Assembly: GCA_038522635.1 (NCBI GenBank)
Contig: JBCBJZ010000179.1
Coordinates: 1 to 6,340 of the forward strand
Direction of reading: 5' to 3'
Length of the DNA stretch: 6,340 nucleotides
Source of the DNA: JBCBJZ01 sp038522635
GTDB lineage: Bacteria > Pseudomonadota > Alphaproteobacteria > Rhizobiales > Hyphomicrobiaceae
The position numbers were made by a program, and so were the translations under genes. The notes under the pieces are model-generated. The model saw nothing but the letters and a program-made list of their open reading frames with translations, ran no database searches and had not been told where the DNA came from. This document shows, piece after piece, positions 1 to 6,236 of this stretch (within the stretch, counting starts at the first letter, position 1; each line of letters opens with the position of its first letter).

Positions 1-1
1 T

Positions 2-115
2 CACAACACCGGGCTTTACGCCTGGAGTTATCTTCATGATCTGGGCCGCGAGAAAGACGAACGCTGGGCCATTTACGAGGCCGAGCTTGCGGAAAAGGGC
101 CTCGCGCGCGGCTGA
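2..115 (+). CDS. C-terminal end of an unidentified protein (5' cut by window edge)
   Basis: An open frame enters from the left edge and ends at a TGA at 113-115, giving 37 residues with no start codon of their own. The tail begins HNTGLYAWSYLHDLG and ends ELAEKGLARG. It is rich in aromatic residues, then has a charged amphipathic stretch (REKDERWAIYEAELAEK) that looks like a terminal helix. The composition looks like real protein, and codon third positions are G/C rich like the neighbouring genes. I do not recognise the family. The gene is on the same strand as the two VOC genes, 112 bases upstream of the first, so it could belong to the same transcription unit, but no promoter or terminator in the gap settles this. 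Confidence 0.5.
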   Translation, partial: HNTGLYAWSYLHDLGREKDERWAIYEAELAEKGLARG

Positions 116-156
116 CCGCGTGACCCGCGCGCAGCTGATGTTTGACCAGGCTGTCG

Positions 157-194
157 GCCTGATCGACACCGGCACGCCTGATCGGCACCCGTGC
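157..194. repeat. Imperfect 19-base tandem duplication in the gap before the first VOC gene
   Basis: GCCTGATCGACACC (157-170) recurs as GCCTGATCGGCACC (176-189), 13 of 14 identical, with the copies offset by 19 bases. Over the full 19-base units about 15 positions match. The repeat lies in a short GTG-started frame (120-197, 25 codons) that stops soon after the second copy. Because 19 is not a multiple of three, a duplication here would shift the frame. A replication-slippage origin is inference. Confidence 0.5.
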
Positions 195-227
195 TGAACA
201 GCGTTCCAACACCTGAGAGCTCATGCC

Positions 228-650
228 ATGAAGTCCACCATCTACCTGTTCTTCAAGGGCACCTGTCTCGAAGCGATGACGCACTACGCGAAAACGCTCG
301 GCGGGTCGATCGACTTCGTGTTCCGTAACGGCGATGCGCCCGACCCCGCCCACCGGATGCCCGGCGGCGATGATCTCGTCATGAACATGGTGATCACCAT
401 CGATGGTGCGCGCATCATGGCCAGTGACACGCCTGATGCCATGTACGCTCCGCCTCGCGGCGTGCGCGTGCAACTGGCGCCGACGACCCGCGCCGACTTC
501 GACCGTGTGTTCGACGCGCTGGGTCGTGATGCGAAGGCCATCGAGATGGCACCGGCCGAGACGTTCTGGGCCGAGCGTTTCACCATGTTCACGGACCGGT
601 TCGGCACGCCGTGGATGCTGAATTTCGAGGGCAACAAGACCGCAGGATAA
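228..650 (+). CDS. VOC family protein, PhnB-like (glyoxalase/bleomycin-resistance fold)
   Basis: This 140-residue protein matches the small PhnB-like branch of the vicinal oxygen chelate (VOC) superfamily, often annotated as a 3-demethylubiquinone-9 3-methyltransferase-like domain. Visible landmarks are an N-terminal strand-helix unit (STIYLFFKGTCLEAMTHYAKTLGG, about residues 3-26), a central strand with ARIMASDTP (61-69), VRVQL (79-83), and the C-terminal signature ETFW..RFTMFTDRFGTPWMLNF (111-133). The last part is the usual PhnB ending. Such proteins are typically cytoplasmic dimers, but the substrate is rarely known, and neither a methyltransferase nor a phosphonate role can be inferred here. 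The start is the ATG at 228. It has GAGAG at 215-219, 8 bases upstream, and a nearby ATG at 223 meets a stop after two codons. A second PhnB-like gene follows within 7 bases, so the two are probably one operon. Confidence 0.88.
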   Translation: MKSTIYLFFKGTCLEAMTHYAKTLGGSIDFVFRNGDAPDPAHRMPGGDDLVMNMVITIDGARIMASDTPDAMYAPPRGVRVQLAPTTRADFDRVFDALGRDAKAIEMAPAETFWAERFTMFTDRFGTPWMLNFEGNKTAG

Positions 651-656
651 GCGGTG

Positions 657-1130
657 ATGGTTGAACTGGCGAAAGTCCGCACGTGTCTCTATTTCGAGAA
701 GGCTGGGCATGAGGCCGCTTCCTTCTACGTCAGCCTCTTGCCCGACAGCGCGATCGAGCGGGTGGCAGCGCTTGGCAACTCATCCGATCCGATGGTGGTG
801 GAGTTCACGCTTGCGGGCGCACCCATGATGATCCTCACAGCCGGGCCCATGTTCAAGCCGTCGCCAGCGGCCTCCATCAGCGTGCTGACCGACGACCAGG
901 ATGAAACGGACCAGCTGTGGTCGCGCCTGACCGACGGCGGGGAAGAGGGCCACGGTGGCTGGCTCGTCGACCGCTACGGCGTTTCTTGGCAGATTGTACC
1001 GAAGGTGCTGCCGCGGTTGTTGGGAGACCCCGATCCTGCCCGGGCCAAGCGCGCGAAGGACGCGATGATGGGGATGAGCAAGATCGACATCGCGGCCCTT
1101 GAGCGCGCCGTCGATGCGGCGGGCGGTTAG
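657..1130 (+). CDS. VOC family protein, PhnB-like, second tandem copy
   Basis: This 157-residue protein is a second, clearly different member of the PhnB-like VOC group. Landmarks are CLYFEKAGHEAASFYVSLLP (10-29), GPMFK (63-67), the helix DQDETDQLWSRLTDGG (80-95), GWLVDRYGVSWQIVP (101-115), and a C-terminal helical tail DPDPARAKRAKDAMM..KIDIAALERA (124-151) typical of this subgroup. Many relatives have Cys just before GWL, whereas here it is Gly100. I chose the ATG at 657. A GTG at 654 in the same frame would add one Met. AGGA at 644-647, inside the end of the upstream gene, lies 9 bases before the ATG. The upstream stop ends at 650, so translational coupling is likely. Substrate is unknown. 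Homologues often sit with other small VOC or stress-associated genes. Confidence 0.88.
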   Translation: MVELAKVRTCLYFEKAGHEAASFYVSLLPDSAIERVAALGNSSDPMVVEFTLAGAPMMILTAGPMFKPSPAASISVLTDDQDETDQLWSRLTDGGEEGHGGWLVDRYGVSWQIVPKVLPRLLGDPDPARAKRAKDAMMGMSKIDIAALERAVDAAGG

Positions 1131-1197
1131 ATCCGCGCGATGGTGAGGTGTGCGTGTTTGAGCCGTTGATACGCACTTGGCGCCCGCGGCCGCTGTA

Positions 1198-1809
1198 CTA
1201 GCGTTGCGCCGCCACGCTGGCTGCAGCCCCCACCATCGCGCCTGCCGCACAACGGTTGAGCAGCCTTTGCGCCCAGGGCGTCTTGACCAATCGGCTCGCT
1301 CCATCGCCAGCGACGGCATAGCCATAGAGCACGCCGAACCAGACCAGCGTGATGATCAACGCCAGTTGCGCGCAGGCCGCCCAGGTGAGGGCCGTCGGGT
1401 CGAGCACGGCAGGAAGCAGCGCCACGTAAAAGCCGATCGCTTTGGGGTTACCGAGCGGCATCATGGTGCCGAAGCCAAAGCCGCGCCACCACGTCTCGCT
1501 TCGGTTTTGCGCGGCCAGCTCGCTCGCTTGGGCGGTCCAAAGCCGGTAAGCGAGGTAGAGCAAGTAAGCGATCCCGATCCACTTTATAATGAAAAACAAG
1601 GGGCCGAGCGCTGCCGCGAGCGCAGCCAAACCCGCTACCGCAAGGGCAAACAGCACCAGGTCGCCGACCACCAACCCGGCGACGAAGGGGAGCGTGCGCA
1701 CCGCGCCCGCGGTGGCTGAGCGCGCCATCACGGCCGCCACCGCCGGCCCCGGTGCGACCGAGTCGATCGCGTAAATCAGCGTGAAGGCGAAAAGTTGCTC
1801 GGGCGTCAT
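1198..1809 (-). CDS. LysE/RhtB family amino-acid exporter
   Basis: This is a 203-residue inner-membrane protein of normal length for the LysE/RhtB family, which exports amino acids or related small metabolites by proton- or cation-coupled antiport. About six hydrophobic segments are visible, near residues 5-28, 40-63, 67-92, 112-136, 143-168 and 184-200. Two family landmarks are present: the PGPA motif in helix 1 (20-23) and MPLGNPKAIGFY opening helix 4 (117-128). The short hydrophilic loop between segments 3 and 4 (about 93-110) also fits. Substrate cannot be read from sequence: LysE, RhtB, RhtC and homoserine-lactone exporters all look alike. The ATG at 1809 has GGAG (plus-strand ctcc at 1815-1818) 5 bases upstream. 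It lies 69 bases downstream of polA on the same strand, so read-through from polA is possible. It is convergent with the second VOC gene, 67 bases away. Confidence 0.9.
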   Translation of the reverse strand: MTPEQLFAFTLIYAIDSVAPGPAVAAVMARSATAGAVRTLPFVAGLVVGDLVLFALAVAGLAALAAALGPLFFIIKWIGIAYLLYLAYRLWTAQASELAAQNRSETWWRGFGFGTMMPLGNPKAIGFYVALLPAVLDPTALTWAACAQLALIITLVWFGVLYGYAVAGDGASRLVKTPWAQRLLNRCAAGAMVGAAASVAAQR

Positions 1810-1825
1810 GAGGGCTCCATCGGGT

Positions 1826-1867
1826 CCGCTTCAGCTGGAAGCTATCACACCGCTATCGCTGAAGCGG
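1826..1867 (-). repeat. Perfect 10-bp inverted repeat between polA and the exporter gene
   Basis: CCGCTTCAGC at 1826-1835 is the exact reverse complement of GCTGAAGCGG at 1858-1867, with a 22-base loop. On the minus strand the hairpin begins 11 bases after the polA stop and ends 7 bases before the GGAG of the exporter gene. No U-tract follows it, so it is not a classic intrinsic terminator. It could stabilise the polA mRNA 3' end, act as an attenuator or processing site, or be a protein-binding palindrome. The repeat is seen directly. Its role is inference. Confidence 0.55.
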
Positions 1868-1878
1868 CTGACCTCGCA

Positions 1879-4800
1879 TCAATGCGCCGCCTCCCAATTG
1901 TCGGCGGCGGCGGCGTCGACCTTGATGGGAACCGACAACTGGACCGCGGGAAGGGCTGCGGCTTCCATGACGTCCACCACAACCTTGCGGGCAGCATCCG
2001 CTTCGTCGGCCGCCATCTCGAAGATCAACTCGTCGTGGACCTGCAGCAACATGCGCGTGCTCGTCAGGCCAGCGTCCGCCAGGGCGTCAGGCATGCGGAC
2101 CATGGCGCGGCGGATGATGTCAGCGGCCGAACCCTGAATGGGCGCGTTGATCGCCGCGCGCTCCATGAAGCCGCGCACGGACGGGTTCTTCGATTTGATG
2201 TCGGGGTAGTGAATGCGCCTGCCGAAGATCGTCGAGACGAAACCGTGGTCGCGCGCGAACTGTTTGGTGGTCTCCATGTAGGTGCGAATGCCGGGGAAGC
2301 GCTTGAAGTAGGTGTTGATGTAGGTGCGCGCTTCCGAGCGCGGGATGCCAAGCTGGTTGGCGAGCCCGAAGGCTGAAATGCCGTAGATGATGCCGAAGTT
2401 GATCGCCTTGGCGCGTCGGCGCACTTCCGCCGGCATGTCCTTGATCGGGACGTCGAACATCTCAGACGCCGTCATCGCGTGGATGTCGAGGCCATCGTCG
2501 AACGCGCGCTTCAATTGCGGAATGTCAGCGATGTGCGCCAGGACACGCAGCTCGATCTGCGAATAGTCAGCCGAGATGAGCTTATGGCCCTTCCTTGCGA
2601 CGAAGGCGGTGCGGATCTCACGCCCTTCCTTCGTGCGGATCGGAATGTTCTGCAGGTTGGGATCGGTTGAGGCGAGCCGCCCTGTCGTGGTGCCCGCCAT
2701 GGTGTAGGACGTGTGAATGCGCTGCGTATCGGGATGGATGTGGCCCTGCAGCGCCTCGGTGTAGGTGGAGCGCAGCTTGGTCAGCTGGCGCCATTCGAGC
2801 ATGGTGTTAACGAGCGCGCGCGCGTCCTCGGGCAGCTCTTCATTGGCGGCCAGATCGTCGAGCAGGCTGGCGCGCGTCTCCCATTGCCCGGTCTTGGTTT
2901 TTTTGCCGCCGGGGAGCTGGAGCTTGTCGAAAAGCAGTTCACCGAGCTGCTTGGGCGAACCCAGTTTGAACGGCTCGCCGACGAGGTCGTAGACCTCCTG
3001 TTCAAGCGCACCGGCGCGCTGAGCGAACGTGCCCGAAAGCCGCGACAGGATCGTGCGATCCACTGTGATGCCGGCATGCTCCATGTCGACAAGCACGGGC
3101 AGCAACGGCCGCTCCAACGTCTCGTAAACCGTGACCAGCCGCTTCTGGACAAGCCGCGGCTTCAAGATCATCCAGAGGCGCAAAGCGAGGTCGGCATCTT
3201 CCGCGGCGTAGGCGGTCGCCTTGTCAATCGGCACACCGGCGAACGATTTATCGGCAAGCTTCTTACCGGGCGCGTGCTCGATCACCGTTTTGAACGCGAT
3301 CGGCTTATGGCCAAGATGGCGGTCCGCCAGGCTGTCCATGCCGTGATGGCGCGCGCCGGCGTCGAGGACGTAGGACAGCAAAAGTGTGTCATCGAAGTTG
3401 ATGAGCGTGATGCCGTAACGCTTGAGGACCAGGCAATCGTATTTGAGGTTCTGCCCAATCTTGAGCACGCTCGCGTCCTCAAGCAGGGGCTTCAGGCTGG
3501 CCAGCACATCGCGGATCGCAAGTTGGTCAGGTGCCGGCGCATCGCCAAAATCGAGCCCGCCGGTTTCATCGCGGACGTGGCCGATGGGGACGTAGCATGC
3601 CCGCCCGGGTCGCGTGGCAAGCGAGAGGCCGACCAGATCGGCGCGCATCGCATCAAGGCTGGTGGTCTCCGTATCGAGCGCCACATGGCCGATGTCTCGC
3701 GCTTCGGCGATCCACGCCTTAAGCCGCTCCATGCTCGTGACGGTCTCGTAGGCATCGACGTCGAAGCCGGCCGCCTTGGCCGCCCGCGTGTTGAACGCGA
3801 CGACGTTTTCCGCATCCGCCCCGCCGTCCACCGCCGGCGCCGTCCCGTGGGCCGCCGCGCTCGCCGCGCGTTCATCATCCACGCGCGCCTTCACGACGTC
3901 GGGCGTCTGCGCAAGCCCCTCGTCAGCGTCGATGGCGTCAACATCGATGTCGTAGGCGTCCGCGACCCTTTTGGTGAAGGTTCTAAACTCCATGGCCTTC
4001 GCGAACGCGATCAGTCCGCGGCTATCGATCTCCGGGAGATCAAGCGCATCGAGCGGCATGGCGAGCGGCACCGCCTGGTCGAGCCGGACGAGCTTTTCAG
4101 ACACGCGCGCCTGTTCGGCGAATTCGATCAGGTTTTCGCGGCGCTTCTTCTGTTTGATGGTGTCGGCTTTGGCGAGCAACGTTTCAACATCGCCGAACTC
4201 CTGGATGAGCTGCGCGGCCGTCTTAATGCCAATGCCAGGCACGCCTGGCACGTTGTCCACGCTATCACCGGCGAGCGCCTGCACCTGCACGACCTTGTCG
4301 GGCGACACGCCGAATTTCTCTTCGACCTCCTGCGGCGTGACGAGCTTTTCGCGCCCCGGCATGGGATCGAACATCCGCACCTGCGGGCCAACCAACTGCA
4401 TGAGGTCCTTGTCGCCCGAGATGATCGTGACCTTGGCGCCCGCCTCGATCGCTTGCACCGTATAGGTTGCGATGAGGTCGTCGGCTTCGAAGCGCTCCTG
4501 CTCGATGGGCGTCAGGCCGAACGCGCGCACGGCATCGCGGATCAGCGGGAATTGCGGGATGAGGTCGTCGGGTGGAGCTTCGCGGTTGGCCTTGTAGTCG
4601 GGGTAGATCTCGTTGCGGAAGCTGTCGCCTTTATGGTCGAAGATGACACCGATGTGGGTCGGGTCGTCGCTGCGATCACCGCTGTCGAGCCCGTCGCGCA
4701 CGATTTTCCAGAGCATGGTGCAAAAGGTCATGACGGCGCCGGTCGGTGTGCCATCGGAGCGCGCGAAATTGCGGCCGCGCGATTGCGCGGCTTTGAACAT

Positions 4801-4989
4801 CGCGAAATAGGCGCGGAAGATGTAGCCGGAACCGTCGACGAGATAGACGTGGGCGTCGGCGTTGATGGGGCGCGCGCTGGCTTGCGGGGCGTTGGCGGCG
4901 GCGGCGGTATCGCTCGTGCGGGCTTCGCTGGATGTGGCGCCCGCTTTTCCTGTCGAGGCGGCTTTGGCAGATGCGCTCGATTTGCCCAT
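1879..4989 (-). CDS. polA: DNA polymerase I (5' nuclease, 3'-5' exonuclease and polymerase)
   Basis: This 1036-residue family A polymerase removes RNA primers, fills gaps during Okazaki fragment maturation, and acts in excision repair. Residues 1-45 are an Ala/Ser/Thr-rich low-complexity extension. The 5' nuclease domain (about 46-340) has VDGS (51-54), YPDYKANR (129-136), EADD (168-171), GDKD (192-195) and GDSVDNVPGVPGIG (241-254). An acidic linker covers about 343-412. The 3'-5' exonuclease is predicted active, with D439 and E441 in DTET, D518 in NLKYD, and Y594/D598 in YAAED. The polymerase domain has motif A DYSQIELR (808-815), motif B RRRAKAINFGIIYG (857-870) and motif C QVHDE (983-987). 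F865 aligns with E. coli F762, the position linked to rejection of dideoxynucleotides. The frame stays open to 5316, but the ATG at 4989 has TAGGAG 8 bases upstream and precedes all conserved sequence. E. coli PolA has 928 residues; the extra length is the N-terminus and linker. Confidence 0.98.
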   Translation of the reverse strand: MGKSSASAKAASTGKAGATSSEARTSDTAAAANAPQASARPINADAHVYLVDGSGYIFRAYFAMFKAAQSRGRNFARSDGTPTGAVMTFCTMLWKIVRDGLDSGDRSDDPTHIGVIFDHKGDSFRNEIYPDYKANREAPPDDLIPQFPLIRDAVRAFGLTPIEQERFEADDLIATYTVQAIEAGAKVTIISGDKDLMQLVGPQVRMFDPMPGREKLVTPQEVEEKFGVSPDKVVQVQALAGDSVDNVPGVPGIGIKTAAQLIQEFGDVETLLAKADTIKQKKRRENLIEFAEQARVSEKLVRLDQAVPLAMPLDALDLPEIDSRGLIAFAKAMEFRTFTKRVADAYDIDVDAIDADEGLAQTPDVVKARVDDERAASAAAHGTAPAVDGGADAENVVAFNTRAAKAAGFDVDAYETVTSMERLKAWIAEARDIGHVALDTETTSLDAMRADLVGLSLATRPGRACYVPIGHVRDETGGLDFGDAPAPDQLAIRDVLASLKPLLEDASVLKIGQNLKYDCLVLKRYGITLINFDDTLLLSYVLDAGARHHGMDSLADRHLGHKPIAFKTVIEHAPGKKLADKSFAGVPIDKATAYAAEDADLALRLWMILKPRLVQKRLVTVYETLERPLLPVLVDMEHAGITVDRTILSRLSGTFAQRAGALEQEVYDLVGEPFKLGSPKQLGELLFDKLQLPGGKKTKTGQWETRASLLDDLAANEELPEDARALVNTMLEWRQLTKLRSTYTEALQGHIHPDTQRIHTSYTMAGTTTGRLASTDPNLQNIPIRTKEGREIRTAFVARKGHKLISADYSQIELRVLAHIADIPQLKRAFDDGLDIHAMTASEMFDVPIKDMPAEVRRRAKAINFGIIYGISAFGLANQLGIPRSEARTYINTYFKRFPGIRTYMETTKQFARDHGFVSTIFGRRIHYPDIKSKNPSVRGFMERAAINAPIQGSAADIIRRAMVRMPDALADAGLTSTRMLLQVHDELIFEMAADEADAARKVVVDVMEAAALPAVQLSVPIKVDAAAADNWEAAH

Positions 4990-4997
4990 GCGTCTGT

Positions 4998-5002
4998 CTC
5001 CT
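4998..5002 (-). promoter_or_regulatory. Shine-Dalgarno site that fixes the polA start
   Basis: Plus-strand ctcct at 4998-5002 reads AGGAG on the minus strand, inside TAGGAGA, 8 bases before the ATG at 4989. Because the polA frame stays open for 109 more codons upstream, this site is the main reason for choosing 4989. The upstream extension also lacks any polymerase-like sequence and would overlap the dehalogenase start. Confidence 0.8.
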
Positions 5003-5187
5003 ACAGCCGTTGCGTTCGATCTCGACGCGCCGCCGGCTCTGAACTGTCGTGTTGTGGCCCGCTCGTCGTGGCCCACCTGCGTCTTGGGTCCCGCCGCTCG
5101 ATGGGTCCGCTCCACGTGCGGGGAGGGGAGCGTTCGCGTGGCTTTGAAGATCAAGCGCCCTTTCGGCGCGTGATGAGACTTCATACA

Positions 5188-5259
5188 CTGGTGTTCGCGC
5201 CCGCGCGCGCTTCGCGCGACGCACATCCCCGCATAACCTGCGAAGCCGGCCAACACCAG
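5188..5259 (+). promoter_or_regulatory. Possible folded 5' leader of the dehalogenase gene (nested stems)
   Basis: CTGGTGTT (5188-5195) is the exact reverse complement of AACACCAG (5252-5259). Nested inside, GCTTCGC (5209-5215) pairs exactly with GCGAAGC (5240-5246), leaving a 24-base apical loop. The right outer arm overlaps the first two bases of the Shine-Dalgarno AGGAGG (5258-5263), so the fold could limit ribosome access. This only works if transcription starts at or before 5188. If TACACT at 5184-5189 is the -10 element, the left outer arm would not be transcribed. In GC-rich DNA a 7-8 bp pairing can occur by chance. Confidence 0.3.
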
Positions 5260-5272
5260 GAGGACGCGATCG

Positions 5273-6145
5273 ATGTGGACCACCAAGAAATACGCCGACG
5301 TCAAAGGCCGCCGCATGGCCTACGTGGAGCGCGGCAGTGGCGATCCGATCGTGCTGCTGCACGGTAACCCGACGTCGTCGTACCTTTGGCGCGACGTGAT
5401 CCCGCCGCTAGAGGGCAAGGGCCGTGTGATCGCACCCGATCTGATCGGCATGGGTGACAGTGATAAGCTGCCCGATGCCGGGCCGGACCGTTACACCTTT
5501 GTTGAGCATCGCGCGCATCTTGATGCGTTGCTCGACGCCTTGGGGGTGAGCGAGAACGTCACGCTGGTCATCCACGATTGGGGCTCGGCGCTCGGCTTTG
5601 ATTGGGCCCATCGACATCCAAAGGCGGTCAAGGCGATCGCGTATATGGAGGCGATCGTGCGGCCGATTGCGGGGTGGGACGAGTGGCCGGAGGCGGCGCG
5701 CAAGATTTTCCAAGGCCTGCGCTCGCCGGCGGGCGATGAAATGGTGCTCGACAAGAACCTGTTCGTGGAGGCGATCCTGCCGGGATCGATCGTGCGCGAG
5801 CTTAGCGCGGACGAGATGGCGGAGTACCGCCGGCCCTTCGCGCAGGCCGGCGAAGATCGCCGACCGACGCTGACGTGGCCGCGACAAATTCCGATCGGCG
5901 GTGAGCCCGCAGACGTCGTCGCCATCGTCGACGCTTACGCGAAGTGGCTTGAGCAAGCGGACGTGCCCAAGCTTTTCATCAATGCGGAGCCAGGTGCGAT
6001 CCTTACAGGTGAGGTGCGTGATTATTGCCGGACGTGGCCGCATCAGCGTGAGATCACGGTCACCGGCAATCACTTCGTGCAAGAAGATTCAGGCGCTGAG
6101 ATCGGGGCTGCCGTGGCCGACTTCCTCGATACGCTCAGCGCGTAG
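5273..6145 (+). CDS. dhaA: Haloalkane dehalogenase, HLD-II subfamily (LinB/DhaA-like)
   Basis: This 290-residue alpha/beta-hydrolase hydrolytically cleaves carbon-halogen bonds in haloalkanes, giving alcohol, halide and a proton (EC 3.8.1.5). It acts as a cytoplasmic enzyme without cofactor, and no signal peptide is seen. The whole HLD-II pentad is present: nucleophile D102 in HDWGS (101-105), general acid E126 in YMEAIV, base H267 in GNHF (265-268), and halide-stabilising N32 in HGNP plus W103. The core opens with KGRRMAYVERG (11-21) and GNPTSSYLWR (31-40). The cap (about 131-210) has FVEAILPG and AEYRRPF, and KLFINAEPGAILTG (233-246) follows. By eye it is close to LinB (296 residues) from Sphingobium and to the rhizobial and mycobacterial dehalogenases. 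The ATG at 5273 has AGGAGG at 5258-5263, 9 bases upstream. The gene is divergent from polA, with no uptake or alcohol-dehydrogenase gene adjacent, so the physiological substrate is unknown. Confidence 0.95.
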   Translation: MWTTKKYADVKGRRMAYVERGSGDPIVLLHGNPTSSYLWRDVIPPLEGKGRVIAPDLIGMGDSDKLPDAGPDRYTFVEHRAHLDALLDALGVSENVTLVIHDWGSALGFDWAHRHPKAVKAIAYMEAIVRPIAGWDEWPEAARKIFQGLRSPAGDEMVLDKNLFVEAILPGSIVRELSADEMAEYRRPFAQAGEDRRPTLTWPRQIPIGGEPADVVAIVDAYAKWLEQADVPKLFINAEPGAILTGEVRDYCRTWPHQREITVTGNHFVQEDSGAEIGAAVADFLDTLSA

Positions 6146-6167
6146 AACCAAAGCGCGGTGAGACGAA

Positions 6168-6194
6168 AAGAGCGGCCCGATCGGGGCCGCTCTT
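6168..6194 (-). terminator. Intrinsic terminator hairpin between convergent gene ends
   Basis: AAGAGCGGCCC (6168-6178) and GGGCCGCTCTT (6184-6194) form a perfect 11-bp stem with the 5-base loop GATCG. On the minus strand the stem runs into TTTT (plus-strand aaaa, 6166-6169), the usual intrinsic terminator layout for the gene ending at 6237. On the plus strand, 22 bases after the dehalogenase stop, only two U residues close the stem before CGAGGG, so termination there is possible but weaker. It probably acts on both transcripts, more strongly for the minus strand. Confidence 0.8.
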
Positions 6195-6236
6195 CGAGGG
6201 AGTGTCAGCAATCGGCGCTTTGCGAAAGTGCGAGCG

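Larger units (their letters stand above)
4990..5272. promoter_or_regulatory. Divergent intergenic region between polA and the dehalogenase gene
   Basis: These 283 bases lie between two divergent starts, so promoters for both genes should be here. I see no convincing sigma-70 pair on either strand. The best plus-strand -10 candidate is TACACT at 5184-5189, but the hexamer 17 bases upstream (TTTCGG, 5161-5166) is a poor -35. Other structure includes a 5-bp hairpin GCGCC/GGCGC (5155-5159/5165-5169), an inverted repeat CGCTCC/GGAGCG (5108-5113/5127-5132), and the nested stems listed separately. The region is open in several frames, which is expected at this GC content and not evidence of a gene. 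Confidence 0.45.

Noticed and set aside
1150..1176. Hairpin GTGCGT/ACGCAC between the convergent VOC and exporter gene ends as a terminator
   Set aside because: Only 6 bp with a 15-base loop and no T-tract on either side; not convincing.
1177..1719. Plus-strand open frame opposite the exporter gene
   Set aside because: The minus-strand frame has clear membrane helices and LysE family motifs; the plus-strand product is charged and featureless.
5120..5127. GGGGAGGG matching the KOPS pattern GGGNAGGG (FtsK orienting motif)
   Set aside because: A single copy of a degenerate 8-mer in a GC-rich intergenic region is expected by chance.
5161..5189. Sigma-70 promoter TTTCGG-17-TACACT for the dehalogenase gene
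   Set aside because: The -35 matches the consensus at very few positions and the -10 at only four, so it is noted only as a weak candidate.
5206..5218. GC-only hairpin CGCGC-TTC-GCGCG as a regulatory stem
   Set aside because: Five base pairs in an alternating CG run, which forms easily by chance; it also competes with the longer nested stems.
4990..5316. N-terminal extension of polA by 109 codons to an ATG at 5316
   Set aside because: It would overlap the dehalogenase start, shows no family sequence, and the ATG at 4989 has a strong, well-spaced Shine-Dalgarno.
2713..5367. Very long plus-strand open frame (884 codons) antisense to polA
   Set aside because: It mirrors polA codon by codon, has an Arg/Gly/His-rich composition with no recognisable domain, and runs into the dehalogenase gene out of frame. 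Long antisense frames are usual opposite strong GC-rich genes.
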